Source: Toxoplasma gondii ME49
Lineage: Eukaryota; Apicomplexa; Conoidasida; Eucoccidiorida; Sarcocystidae
Direction of reading: 5' to 3'
DNA: 64,000 nucleotides
Assembly (NCBI RefSeq): GCF_000006565.2
Contig: NC_031477.1
Coordinates: 5,108,183-5,172,182, forward strand
Shown: positions 1-13,200 of the stretch, in pieces
How the letters are laid out: every line of letters starts with the position of its first letter
Numbering within the stretch: the first letter of the stretch is position 1
Made by a program: the position numbers and the translations under genes
Notes under the pieces: model-generated
Seen by the model: only the letters and a program-made list of their open reading frames with translations
What the model was told of the DNA's origin: nothing
Database searches by the model: none

Positions 1-1711
1 ATTTTGTAACGCATGCCCATCAACATGCACTGGAGGTTGCTGCTTGAAACAAGAGCTGCTGCTTCAAAAGCACTTCCCATGTTGTCGCTGCTCTCTAAAG
101 AGAGTGTCAATAATAGAGGAACCTTGTCGCCCACCGGAACTAAACCCGAATCAACAACACCTGTCTTCCGGTTTGTTTCCCTGTGATCATATTTTCTTCC
201 CTCTGACAGTATGAGACGTATGACAGGACCAGGATCCATTGCTTCTGTTCCTGCGGACGCAGTCCATGCGTGAGCAACAGTCACGGCATGAGACCAAGGC
301 CCTCGAATATCACCTACGAAGAAAAACAATACGGCATACGATGACCGCACATAAATATATGCAATACCCTGGTCACGCAAAGCTGCTTTGCCGCTCTGTC
401 ATGGGCCCGAGCTATTCTGGCACAGCTTCTGAGCTTCACTAATTCAGCCATAAACAGGGTTGAGTGAGAGGCTTAGTTACCTCCAAATAGTCTGGCATAA
501 TCTAGGGGCACGGCGACGACCTCTGCGCCCATCCCTGGGCAAAGAACAGCTACAGAACTTCCTCGTTGAAGAAGAGGACGCTCGTCGCTTTGTCCTACAT
601 GCTTTTGCCCAGAGAGAGGAGTCGATGACACTGGTATAGCGTCATCCCAAGTAGCCGGATAACTCTGCGCATTTTCTCCGTCGGACACGTTGTTGCCCAT
701 TCCGTCCTGTGTCACACTGTGGTGCGGCTGACGGGCGACCCTGCTGTCGTGAACCGTTGACAACACGCCTTCAGGGACAAGAACGAACTGTATCTCCCCC
801 ACACGGCGTGCAGCGACAACCGACACTACCGTGTACGATAAACCTGTGGAGTACGAACGCAGCACATCAAAGGAAGCGACACACTATGTCTCGGATCTAG
901 TAGGGGTGGTCGTTTGTACTTTGAGCAGTTACGACATTGGTGGGGCTCATTGCAGGGACAGCGGCACGGCTTTTGGAGCTCCTTGGCTTTACCTTTGGCT
1001 CATCAAGCGCTGGTTACAATCTAACTTTACTGTCAACTATGTAGCGATTGGCACGAGTTTAGCCGCCACCGTGATAAGGCGCAGTTACCCAAAAGAGAAG
1101 CGACTGACAGTGAGTTCGCAGGACTGATTTCAATTTTGGTTACCTCGCCCAGATTCGTTGTACACTACCGTTATCGACTAAAGCTCACCATCCGCGCACA
1201 GAAGGACACCTTCCTCACTCCGTGACACGTGTATAACTTCTTTGGGCAAAAACGTCCGAGACATTTCTTCAGAAAAGACATTTTCCGAGCAAGAGCCGTC
1301 ACTGGACTCCATTCCACTCTCCGGCCTCCCGGTACCTCTTGGATTCTGATCACTTCGTTTGCTGCTGTTTTTCTCAAGCCTCCACGGTGGTGACAGTGTA
1401 CCGTGCACGAAGCTACCAAGGTCCCGAGTGTGCTTCGCCTGAGTGACGGTAGCTGACACCAGTACAAACTGGACATCTTGATGTGCTCTGACCCTCACTC
1501 CCCCGCCTGCTTCTTTTGTCCCGCTGCGGGCACTCGCCCCTTTTGTACTGTCGGTGTGCCCAACAGACGGCTCATCATTCCGGAGATTATCTGATACGTC
1601 CTCTTCGGATACAGAAGCAACAGTAGCCTCTGGCATCTCCATGCGGGGAAGCAGAACTACCCCGGCAACAGCAGCAAATAAAAAATAAAAATGAGATGCA
1701 TCTCTCCTCAT
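1..1711 (-). CDS. Secreted protein with one repeated unit per exon (partial, runs off left edge)
   Basis: I read three exons: 1711-1189, 843-481 and 313-1, the last open to the window edge. Both introns are phase 1 with good signals (donors GTGAGC and GTAACT, acceptors TCCACAG and TTCGTAG), so the frame stays open throughout. The start at 1711 begins MRRDASHFYF, followed by a hydrophobic stretch (FLFAAVAGVVLLP), which looks like a signal peptide. The ATG has A at -3. Exons 2 and 3 start with similar segments: SYTVVSVVAARRVG then IQFVLVPEG in exon 2, SHAVTVAHAWTASAG then VIRLILSEG in exon 3. Exon 1 contains a related VQFVLVSATV. Exon 2 ends with a second hydrophobic patch (SVAVLCPGMGAEVVAVPL) resembling the exon 1/2 junction. 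I do not recognise the family; it may be an expanded coccidian secreted family. A TGAGACGC motif lies 60 bases upstream. The gene structure is fairly secure; the function is unknown. Confidence 0.6.
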
Positions 1712-1770
1712 AGTGCCGTCGCCAGGACAAAATCTCAGACCTGTACTGATGCGTTCGCTCCACCGGCGGG

Positions 1771-1778
1771 TGAGACGC
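1771..1778. promoter_or_regulatory. WGAGACG-type promoter motif (TGAGACGC)
   Basis: The motif lies 60 bases upstream of the proposed ATG of the secreted-protein gene, on the strand opposite to the gene. The (A/T)GAGACG heptamer is established in T. gondii GRA and SAG1 promoters, where it works in either orientation. A further copy lies at 2068-2074. That this copy drives the gene is inferred from position only. Confidence 0.35.
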
Positions 1779-3439
1779 GTTCGGATGAATTTGACGCAGA
1801 CGACCTTCTGTAGCGTTCCAGAGCCCACCACAATGAGGCAGTGCACCAGAGCATCGTGGGCAAAGAATTTATCTCAAACTGCAGCCAAATGTGCATCACG
1901 CTTTCGAATTCCCCATAAGTGTCCACGACACAGTGTCTCTGCCGAGGTGACGCTCTACTTGCCATCATGCCATGGAAAAGCTGTGACGTCGCCGTATCTG
2001 AAGCACCGCTGCACACGCCAACCGCCAACACACCCCTCTAGCACGGCGACCAGTACCACGTTTCATTAGAGACGAGGCTGTCCTGTCAGCAGGCGCCGCT
2101 CCCGACAGTTTAGGATGGAAGACTTCCCCCACGGCATTGCGGCGTTGCACCAAACGAGTGCTGCATTTAAGAGACCCTGTATATAGTAGAACGCCATGCG
2201 TGCCGATCTTCTGTGGTTGGTACGCAGAAGAATAACTGCACTTGAGTGTTCGCCGGCGGAGTCCACGGGTATCTTTTTCGTCGCTTAGTGCGTGCTTAAT
2301 AAAGGGTCTCGTTGCTGACCAGAGAGTGACCCTGGCGACATGCATAGGAAACTGTTTAATCGTTGTCCGTGGCATCTACGTAAGAGAGCGGTTTCTGGAA
2401 AGCTGTTGGACGAAACATGGAAGTTCCAGACTTGCCGCGTATTAGGGGACTGTGTTGTGCGGACGTGACACAGGGATGAAGAAAGGGGAAAAATCGCTGA
2501 CTTCCCCACTACGAACAAACAAAGGAACGTGATACACAGAAATGTTCCAAGCTTTGCCAGAATCACAGTAATGCCATCGATGGAGTCCCCACCTAGAGAG
2601 ATGACTGTGTGTACACTCGCGGACAAGTCAATACACGAGTGGAAGGAGGGTCACCGGTGGGTGGACGCAACATCGACGTGGCTCTGCACGTGTTAACAGT
2701 GACAAATGTAAGATCTACTAGGGCAACAATTGCGAAAGGGTTATTGTGGTATCCGTGCAGCACGTTTTCGGGACGGAATAGAAACAGCACAGTGGTGGCT
2801 GACCGTGAACCCGAAGTCCGTGAAAAGCACTCGTTGAAGATGCACTGTGCGTGTAAAGAGAGCCTGGGTGGGGACAGATACGTTGTCGAACAGCGGTTTT
2901 CAGGTGTACGTATCGTAAGTGAGCATAACGAAATATGCGTTCAAATGTACATGGAATTCTTCAGTTTGGTAGAATCTTACATCGGATGTACACGTGAGTC
3001 CCAGAAACCTGGTCTGCCTCGGGAGGATGTCTAAAAGCGATTAGCCCTGATAGGGTTTTCTCTTCCTCAAGAATAACCTAACAGCAGGGAGCCTTGGAAC
3101 ATCATTTGCCGTCGAACAGTTAGCCGACTGGAAAGGAAGACCCCACTGCGTCGACTGAAAAACCAGATCAGGAGGAACCCGTTTGGGGGTGTCCGTCCCG
3201 TGTTCTTTTTGCCCGACGAATAGGAAACGCTGGAGGGGAGCACACTTATTTGCGGAGAACGAACGGAGGTTAATGCCGGTTTCTTTTGAGACGTATGACA
3301 GGGGCAACCGATTCCGTACACTTGAGGCAACGAATCCCGGAGGCACGCAAGTGACCCACTACCCGAACAAGCAACTGCTCGCCGAACCTCGAAGCGTCAC
3401 AACAGGGATTTCGCCAGGCGATCATACCGCTGCGAGTTT
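1779..3439. other. Intergenic stretch with no firm gene
   Basis: I see no reading frame with convincing coding character on either strand. Short frames of 60-140 codons exist but lack domains and supportable splice partners. The stretch holds two WGAGACG motifs (2068-2074 and 3287-3293). It also holds a 16-base segment at 3287-3302 that exactly repeats 212-227, which lies inside exon 3 of the secreted-protein gene. The minus strand around 3270-3350 encodes PVIRL in the same context as that exon, so a decayed copy of one unit is possible. Confidence 0.5.
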
Positions 3440-3914
3440 TTAATACCAGCGACTTCGCATTGAGCAACGTAGTTCTAGAAATTGTCCGCAGCTGGCATCA
3501 TTTGGAGAGCTAAACTATGACGGTTACAATATCAAGACAGAAGAAAATGTGTCGAAAGACGCGGCTCCACATAATCCAACGCTAATGGTGGTGAATTGTG
3601 GAAGAAATCGACGCAAACACGACGATGGAAGCTGCGCCAACGAGTCTGTCACTATGGTACCAACGGCTGATGCGGTACTGCGCTGTCACCTGGATAAAGC
3701 GCCCCGTGATTTCGTCTGGGAAATGAGATCCAGCGCTGATTGTTCGACAAGAACTACTAGAGTGTGGTGAGGCGACGCCGTGGTGGCGCAGAACTACGAC
3801 ACACGCCGTTGGCGACCCCTGTTCCTTGTGATTTATTACCGAAAAGGCTTTTGCAACGATGACACTGACGCTGAGAAGAGACACGAGGACCTTTGCGAAC
3901 GAAGGAAAATGCAT
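3440..3914 (-). CDS. Possible small secreted protein, two exons
   Basis: The minus strand from ATG 3914 (A at -3) opens with MHFPSFAK, a hydrophobic core (VLVSLLSVSVIVA) and AKAFS, a classic signal-peptide layout. The frame runs 75 codons to a CAG/GTGACA donor at 3690. A phase-0 continuation is available at 3514-3440 after an ATAG acceptor, giving a 99-residue secreted protein that ends in a TAA. The acceptor lacks a strong pyrimidine tract, so the second exon may be wrong. No family is recognised. Its position next to another signal-peptide gene makes a small secreted-protein cluster conceivable, but a chance frame cannot be excluded. Confidence 0.22.
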
Positions 3915-4273
3915 TCTGATGCCATCCGCACCTTCGTGTATCTCCCACACTTCAACCTCAATTTCGTTTATCTTGCTACGTTGTGACTATCTCTCGCGAG
4001 TTCCCTCTCCTTGCCCCCGTCCGCTTCGCTCTTCACCTTTTCTTCTGTCTTCTTTGGAATTAGAACCTCCACTGCACAGTTTCAGACCTGCTTTGTGTGT
4101 CCAAGTTGATTTCTTCATCCCCCCAGCTCTGCGACGTCCCTCTTTCTTCGTTTTTCACGATCTCTCGTAGGCAGTCCCTCCCAAGTCCTCCCCCCCTTCT
4201 TTCGCTGTTGTAATGTTGCTTCCTGTTTCGCGTTTTACACGTTCCCCGCTTAGAAACGGCGCCGCGTCTGTGG
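3915..4273. other. 3' flank of the PP2C gene
   Basis: This stretch lies downstream of the PP2C stop codon and probably carries its 3' untranslated region. The plus strand is CT-rich from about 3990 to 4200, so the transcript would be purine-rich there. Nothing else is visible. Confidence 0.45.
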
Positions 4274-7200
4274 TTACGGCGTTCGTTCGCTCTCTGGTTC
4301 AGCGATGGCCTCCTCACCCTGATCGAGTGCGCGCTCGTACTCGCTTTCAAAATTCGCATCAGGTTCAGCCACCACCCAAGCGACGGCGACAGTGATATCG
4401 TCCTCTTTCCCGCCACTCGTGAAACTCGAAAAAACGGACCCCCGCTGGCCTCCGAGGCCTTCCAGGGCCGTTTGCTTCCTCGCTTCTTTCGCAAATGGCG
4501 CCTGCGCTGAAGAGTCTAGCGAGCGCCAGTACGCTGCCAAAGCTAATGCGCGTGCAATGTCACTCGGAGGAGTCGCACGGCTTACGCCGACTGATAGGTT
4601 CTTTGCTTCAGCCGGTGACAGAGCTAAGCCTACGATGAAAGAAACAAGACACCGTCGTTCGCTTCTTGAGATGCCAACATCCGGAATCCAAGGGAAAAAA
4701 ATCTCAAACATGCGGTGCGTAACGCAAGATGGGGGTCACATAAACCCTGCTACACTCCACACACAGATCGTCTCAAACTAGAGTTTCTTCTTCAACGCCA
4801 ATTGTCCATCCCGTCAAACTCGCTCACGCAGAGACCGGATAACCGCATACTCAACAGAAGAGGGCACTGCACCTTACGAGACAAACGTCGATCACAGCCC
4901 TGTTCTTGCTAAGATACCAAACGTCTTGGAGTGTCCATAAATGGACATCCGTGAAATTCCTGTAGGGATGTACGGAAAACGCCACCTTCCTTTCCGTGAG
5001 TTTGAATGGTGGTGTACATCAGTCACAAAGAACTTGGTTGTGTCTCTTCTTTCAGATTTCACGGGCAACCTAAAATTCGCATGTTTTCTTGATTTACATG
5101 AGAAAACCTATCGCGTGTGTGTGACTCACTGCTGAGTGCGGTAATCTCGTAGTCGAACAGATTGTCAAACAGGCCGTCGGTGCCGAGAACAATAAGATCT
5201 CCTGCTTCAACGCGCACGGTTGTCGACTCGATGCACGATGGCGAGTCCCCAATGGTAGAATCCAGCTCGCTGTGTTCATCTTTATCGCCGCCCTTGCCGC
5301 TACCAGAGGACCTTTCTTCTGCGCGCTGATGAAATTCCTTCTCCGCAATGGACACCAAACGATGCATACCCTACACAGAAACAACGCACAGAATGCCGAG
5401 GGCAACCTGTGAGGGCACAAAGACAGGCCAATAAAGAGGACGCGGGAACGCAGACAGAGTAGATGCCAGGGAAGCAAGGAGAGCAAACCCCATAAGAACA
5501 GGCATATGGAGGTAAAGAGAAAATTGATTTGAGGCGACAACAAACAGCGAGGGTAAGACGGGGAAGACAGAGAAAAGCGCGAGGCGCTCAAGGAATCAAT
5601 CAACGAGAATGAAACACACTAACCTGAGACGCGAGTGCGCATGTTCCTACAACACACAGAGCCGCTTTAAGCCACCAGCTTGAGCACGTGAAGCCCACAG
5701 CACTCGTGGAGATAAAAAAAACGAGTTGTGCTCGCAGAGCGACTCGAAAGTCCAATGTTTGGGCCATGCACTCCTGGATTAAGGGAGAGTGGAGTAGCGA
5801 AATCTATGCTCCCTCCTAGGTGAACTACGTTGGACCATCACGGAACGCTACACAGACAAGAACAGGCCCTCCTCTGCATCCAACCCACTGGCCTCACCGT
5901 AGCTCGCAAGCGCTCCCAGTCCTCAGGACCAGGTATGTGGGCGAACTGATAGGGGACATTGAAGCTGTGCTGCATCCCCTTCACGCGCTTTACGACACTT
6001 AGAGCCGTGCCCCCGGTGCGTCTGTGGGCTTGTAGACGACGAAGAACCATCCCGCTGCTGTCTCCGAGATTCGCGAAACCTAGGGAGGTCGGACAGACAA
6101 AAACACAATGACAGACGCATTTTCACTGACAATATCCGCATGACTTTTTTGAGTTTTCTCCAGTGGAAAAAGCAGCCACGCAGCGGCGCTCAACACAGAT
6201 ACCCACGAAGACATGCATCCTACGGCATCCCAAACAGCAGGCAACTGCGAAACACCAGATGCATGCACGCGCATGAGGACGAGCAGCCGAAGACAGAGAT
6301 GTGAGAACGTGGACGTTAGAAGAATCAGAGTAGAAAAAACCGGACAACAACTGAAGTAGCGCGACCCACGATCCAACGGCTGTCCAGCGAAAAGCGACAG
6401 TCATGGAAAAACAGGCACCGGATGCCAAGTGCCACTCGGACGCCAGAACTCCAGAAGGAAATCACGAAACGCACGTGTAGCGGAAACGTCGACATCTGTG
6501 GATATTCCCGTTCCCCCAATTCGACAGTTTCGCTTCCGCACCCGTACTGACCGCCTTGTGTCGTATCTAACCTCCCCGTCCTCCCCCCGTCCACGAAACC
6601 CGATTCTCTGCCTCAGCATCCCAGACACTATACTGTCGCCGTTCGAACTGAATTACACAGTTCTGACTCGAGGATCACCATATCCTAGAGACAAGATCTA
6701 TTTCTCTCACCGAGGATGCCTTTGTCCTCGTCGAGCACGCCAACGAGCGCCGTGCTGCTTCCGTAGTTCTTGGCGTCTCTGTAGGCCTTGGAGAGTGCCT
6801 CTGTCGCGGCTTGGGCGGCATCGAATGGCTTTTCCTCGGTTGCGTCTCGTCTTTTCTGCGCGCCACCTTCCTTTGCTAGCCGCTTCTCTGCGTCCCGCTG
6901 GTGCGTCCAGAGAGTCTTCTTGATTCTCCTCACGTGTCTGAGCGACCCCTTCATCAGGTCCTGTGCGAAGGACTGAGGGTTGATGCCTGCGAGGTCCTCC
7001 CACTCGCCGACTCCGTCCGCCACGCCAAATGCGTTGCATGCACTGCTGATGAACCACGCGTCCTCGCCCCCTCTGTACCGCTTGTCGTCCCTGGGGATCG
7101 AGAAGGAGCCCAGCCACAGACACATGCGCGGCCGGCCCCCACCTGGGGTCACAGGGCCCCACGTGCCGCGCTGAGAAGACACGCCCGTACGGGTTTCGGT

Positions 7201-10200
7201 CGCGTTCTGAGACGAAGAAAGGCCCGACGGATGTCTGAGCTTTGCAGGCGAGGCTGCGCCGGTGATAGAACTCGAGGGCCCTTCGCCGCCTGGATGCAAA
7301 AAAATGACATTAGCGGCAAGAGCCTTGAACTCGCGAAAGGAAGGGGAAAATGCAAGATGCGGCAGCATGGAGGGCAAGACAGATCCAAAAAGACCCGAAA
7401 CGACGCACAAGACACGGAACGAACCACACAGGCATATGCTGATGCAAGAGAAAACGGATACACACAGCATCGACTTTTTGCGGAAGGACACAGATTTGCG
7501 TGTGGTTATCCTTAGACCAGTCAAGGCTGAATTCGAGTCACGCTCTTAAGGGTCAAAACACAGACGCAAACGTGTTGGTTTCCGTCCCCAGGGCCCTCTG
7601 AAATTTGCTCTCGGCGAATCTCCGCTCCTCCAGAGTTCAGCACGAGCCGACAGAGATGAAAAAACTGAAGCGTCACACAGCGTGATGACCAGAACCCAGT
7701 TGACTTGCATGCAACCTACCGCTCGAGCGTCCGGCTTCTGTCGACCTAGGCGCCCCACCTGTCTCCGTCGTTTGGGCCTGGCGACCCGGGACTCGTGGTC
7801 GGCCTCCTGCGGGGAAGGCCGAGCCCGAGGCGGCGTCTCCTCGCGTGTCTTCCGTGCCCCTACCGCTTTTCCCGTGGCTGCCGGGGACCACGCGACTCGC
7901 GTCCCCTCCTTTTTCGCGCCTGCGCGCGCGTCTGCCACGGCCGCTGAGAATCACCTCCAAAATGCACTGCGGGAAGTCTCGCAAGCAGCCACTTAGGCGC
8001 CCCGTGTTGAGGTCAAGCCGCAAGCGTACCTCATCCTGCTCGGGCCCGAAGGCGACAGTGTTCGCCCTGTGAATCGGGCTCCGCGTCGAGAACACCGACG
8101 GCAGCTCGCGAACCCCGGGGCCCTGGTCCACGGCGAGGCTCTGGGGCGCTAAAGCGGCAGCGTACCCCGCCGGGGCGCGCGACGCAGACAGCGGCGAAGA
8201 GGAGAGCCCAAAGGCGAGAGGCCAACCAGACGCCCCGTCCCCGCCCCCCACACTGTCCACGCTGCTCACGGAGTCCGCCGAGCCTGCGCTCCCGACCGAG
8301 TCGGAACTCAACGTGCGACGCCGAAACCCTTCGAACGCTCCGAGGTCTCTGCGGAGACAAAAGGGAAGGAAGAAGTCACAAGAAAGTGACCGAGACAAAC
8401 GAGAAGGCAAACGGATGAGAAAAATTGAGGAGAAAAGCGTCGCACGAAAACAGAGAAGCGAATTCTCGACGACAGGAAGAAAGGCAGAAAGAAGAGTTGA
8501 CACTAACACACGAGAGAAAAAGAGAGACGACATATTTCTCAAGAAGATGAAAAAACGGGGAACCGGAGAGAAGATTGCGCCAGGATCGGGGGGGGGAGAA
8601 GAGAGAGAGAAAATATTTGGCAAAGAAGAGCAAAACGGGCGAGACACGAGGCACACGCGCAGACACAACGAAGAGCAACGGACCAGACACAGTCGATGCC
8701 CAGGAGGCAGAAAGCGCGGAATCGAAAAAAGTAAAACGCCAAAGCACCTAATAATTTCGCTTGGACGACCGCGCATCGCTGCGTCTATTCAAGGCCGCGA
8801 AACGACCGACTGGAGAAACGGAATCCACAGCCTACCTTTTCTGCGTTTTCGCCAGACGTTTCTGCAGTGCGCAGGGCCGCCGCCGAGGCGGACTCCTCCA
8901 GCTGGCGCCCGACCTTCTCCGGAGCGAGCAGACAGTCGCCCACATCGTCTTAGCCGCGTCTTCTGAACCACTTCCAGCGACAGGGCAAACAGCCCAGCCG
9001 TCCTCGCTTCCATCCCGACTGCTCTGGATCTTCTCTCTACCACCGCGAGTCAATCCGCCAGCAACATGAGGAGAGCCCGGCCCCAGCAGACTCCACGTTT
9101 CTCCCTGAAACGTCGCGGGCGTGAGGGTCGCCGCTCGTTCGACCGCGCCCGCGGTTGTCGGCTGCGTCGCCCCGCCCCAGTTAGCCAAGCCAAAAGAAGA
9201 ACCTCCTGGCTGGCCAGCACGCTCAGGGGCCCCTCTGAGCGACCCTTTCGTCGGCTTTCCAGAAGCAAGAGGAGCTCCTGAAGCTCCTGCGTTCTGCTCA
9301 AGGCGCGGTGATGTCTCTTGCGAGCTTTCTTCCAAGTTTCCTCGCAGGTCTTGTTTGTTTTCCGGTCCTCCCGAAGCATCATTTCGTATGTTCCTGCTCG
9401 GGCTTTGACGGTGTCTTTCTTCTCTCTCTTTTGGCCCGCAGGGGTTCCGCAGGCCCCTGGTTTCGCCCTCTCCATCGAATTTCCTGTCCTCTTGCGGTGC
9501 CCCCTCTATGCCTCCGTGTGGGGCTGGTCCCTGCGAGGCAGCATGAGAGAGAAGTCGAGACGCACAGGTCTTGGCTCCGACTGCTCGTTCTTCGGGTGTG
9601 GGGGAGGTAGTGGCTTGCAAAAAAAGCGTTTCGCCTGCAGGGTCCGACAAACACCGTTGCCCGAGGCCCGGACAGACACGCGACAGCTTTCCCGACGCAG
9701 AGAAACATTCATCGCCGTAATCTTCCTTCGCCGCCGACCTCCGAAGGACGTGGCTCCTGGGAGTCGTTGCAGCCTTCGCCACAGGGCCTCGACCCGACTC
9801 TCTCTGCCCTTCTGTCTTTTTCGTGTCCGCCCCGAACGCACGACCTGTGCTGGGCGCAGGCGACTTGGGTCCCGTCGATCCTGTGCGGTTGGGCTTCATC
9901 CTCTCTCCGATAGAGGAAAAGGACAAAACGGAGGAACAGGACGAAAGCGAGGAAAGGCTCTGCTGGGGCTCGCGTGCCGGAGGGGCGGGAGCATCGCTCA
10001 GAGAGAGAACAGATTCAAAGGAGATCGAAGACGAGACAGACAGCGAAGACGCGCAGTTTCCGGCCCCAGAGATCTCTGATGAGAAAGACGCCTGCCCTTG
10101 ATGGGGTTTACTCCGCGTAGACCCTCTACGCGCCGGCCCTTCGCCTTGCTTCCGCTCGCCGTCTCCTCGGGCTCCCGATCCGCTCTGTTTCTTCCCCGTC

Positions 10201-13200
10201 TTGCGTCGGAACCCTGCCCCCCGCCCGGCCTTGACTCCAACTTCTGCCCTGGAGAGTCGCGCCCTGGTGCCGGCCCTCTGCCGGCTGTCTGTCTCCCGCT
10301 CGGAGTCGGAGGAGCTTGGCCTGGCTGAGGGTCTGCGCCCCCCACGCGCCGAGGGGCTGCGGCGCCCCTCTGTGCGTCCTCCGGCGGAGACAGGCGACAC
10401 CTCTCGTCCACCTGCGCGTTCCTCTCCGCTCGCGCGCCGCGAGAAGCGCCATCGCCTTTCTTCTGGGCGCCAAGAAGACCGCAACTCGCTCCCACCTTCT
10501 TCCCCTTCGACGCCGGGGCCCGTGACGAGCGTCGCATCTGCAGGAACGTTGGTGAATCGCCAGAGCTTTCGACGCAGCGAGTACCTAGGCGGGGACATGA
10601 AGGGGCGCGGGTCGGAGTGCCGCGCGCTACGGTGGGGCGAGTGGCTCGTCGCCCTCAGGCCGCGTCTCCAAGTCAGCTGGTCCCGATCTCCGTGACCCCA
10701 GTTTTCGTCTGAACTCCTTTCCGAACTCTGCTCCGACAACCCCTCGCGGGTCCAGGATACAGCGGACTTGCGAGTTTCTCCGCCTCGCCGTCCCTGTCGC
10801 GCTCCCTGGCCCTCGTTGCACAGATCCGTCTCCGCGCTCGTGCCTCCTCTGCAGTACTCGCGCACTCCGGAGCCCCCGCCGACGGAAGCGACAGTTTGCG
10901 GGCGGGCGCGGGGCGCGGGCCCTGGGACTTCAGTGTCCTCGCTAGACCTGTGGTCGAAACCGCGAGAAGGTGAGTGAAGACCGCTTTCGCCTGCAGACGC
11001 GTGGACTGCTGGCGAAGAAGCGGGACTCGCGTGCTTCGGCGCCCCGCGTCCTGGCGCCCCATTCAGAGAGCCCTGCGATTTGTCGCACGCCGAGTGACCA
11101 GCGAACGGGACAGACGGCCCGTTGCCGTGAACACGCTTCCTGGTTCTCTGCTCCGGCGCCCGCTCTGCGCGCACGTAGAACCGCCCAAACCGCGAGTGTA
11201 TGTACACCTCGTGGCAGACGTCGCGGAGCTCGGCGAAGAAGGGGAAGCGGCCGAGGTGTCGCGCCAGATGCGAAGTCCGCCAAGAGGCCACGGTTGAGCC
11301 CAGAATCGCCGCAACCGCGGCCCGCGACTTTCGCCACTCTCGCGAGCGCGTAGGCGGCAGGGACTTGCCTCGCCGCTGCATCAGCTCGGCCGGCATCGCC
11401 CCTGGCGCGGGCCCCACGGGTGCGGCGCCTGTGGGGCGCCAGGAGCCGCGACGCAGCGCGCCCGGCAGGAGCAGGCACAGGGAGTGGGGAGCCACGGTCG
11501 CGTCCGCCGGGAGCGGAAGTCGCGCGAACGGCGAAGACTCCGCCGCCGCGTCGGGGGCGGAGGAGACAGGGCACGAGTGCGGGGCTGTGTGGAAGCGCGA
11601 AAAGGGGTAAGAAAGGTGGTCTTCTGCCACGAGACCCGCTGTCGGGGAACTGTCCCGTTCATCCCTTGCAGGGCCCCCGGCGCCCCCGGATTCAACTCTC
11701 GAAATGCTTATGCCCGGCGTTGGTCCCACTTTGGAGACACCCAACAGCGGCACACCGCTTCGATCCGTGCTGCCTTGCTGCGCCTTACCTGCCTCTCTCG
11801 CTTGAGACCAGCGAACACCTCCAGTTGACCCTCCGCCTCCCGAGGCTTCGCGACCGACACACGACCGTGAGGGAGCGAATCCAGAAAGAGCAGGTATTTC
11901 TCGCCCCGATGGACCCCAGGAGGCCCCGATCGAGACCTCACTGTCTCTAGGCGGCCCCACGTCGTCCGCCTCTTCAGTCCCTGAGGTGCGGCTCCTGGGT
12001 GGCGTTTCCGTCGCGTCGCGCGCGGAGCTCGCAGCCAGAACCACACTGCGAAGAAGGCTCTCTGGAGAAGAAAAAAGGGAGTCGTCAGGGGAGTTCGTCG
12101 CCGAGAACGACGGAGGATTCGATGGCCAGTTTGGAGACAGGTCACTGCGCACCTCGCCCGCCAAAACTCCGTCCAGATTACCCGCGGCAGGCAACGCCCC
12201 ACGGTTTCTCCCGCCTCCCGCGTCTTCTGGCGCGTCGTCGTCGGACAGCCCGCGAAGTCTGCAACGCGCTCGGTACCGTCGCGCAGCGGGACTAAGACCC
12301 GAAAAAGAACTTTTCTTTCCACCTACCTCGCTGTCACCGACACTGGCTGACTCCGGGGCCTGGCGCCCTCCGTCTCCATCGCCTTTCCTGTGGCTCTGCA
12401 GCTGCCTCGGCGACGAAAAAGAAGATGCGCCACCTTCCCCCGGCCAGTCGCCCTGAGAACCCGCAGACCTCTCGTCACGCCCCAAACTTGGTAAGGACCC
12501 TGTGCGCTGGCGTGGAGGCCCCTGCGGGGCCGTGGGGTCGCGCCTGTGGCCAGGGCCCCACAAGGACGCGGCAGAAGATGCAGACAGAAGTTCAGAGGCC
12601 CACTGGACAAAAGGGTGCGGCGAAACCCCAGAGACCTCGTCGCCACGCGCAGCGTCGACCCCTGGCGGCGCGTCCCCGAGGCGACTGGAAGACAAGATCA
12701 GGCGCTCGGTGTCGCCGTCCCCGTTGAGTCCCGACTCACATAAGTGAAGGAAATCGTGGCTGGAGGCACGGCGGCTGTGAAGACTCTCCGGCGCCTCTCG
12801 CTTCGACCACAACGAAGTCGGTGCAAAGATTCCGCGATGCTTCTGCAGGAACGAAGCCAAGTGGCGAGCATGCGATCCATGGGGCCCTGGCAGCGTTTGC
12901 AGGTCCCGCAACAAACGGAGACTGTTCGCGGTCCTCGCGGACCCTGTGGGGTGCAAGGAGACACCTGGATCGGGCGCGAGGCCGTGACGCATCAGCAACA
13001 GGCGCGCACGGTTCTTCCCCAGCGGCGCCCCGCCCCGAATGCCGGTGCCTGCGTCGACCGCATGGAGCGACACGCTCGACCTCGCGGCAGGGGCCCGAAG
13101 AGAGACGTCACTCGCAGGGCGAGGCGCCTCGAGGCTTGCAGACGCTCCTGGAGCCCCAGAACCTGTTTCCAGCTTCCCAGAGTCTCCCGACTCTGCAGAG

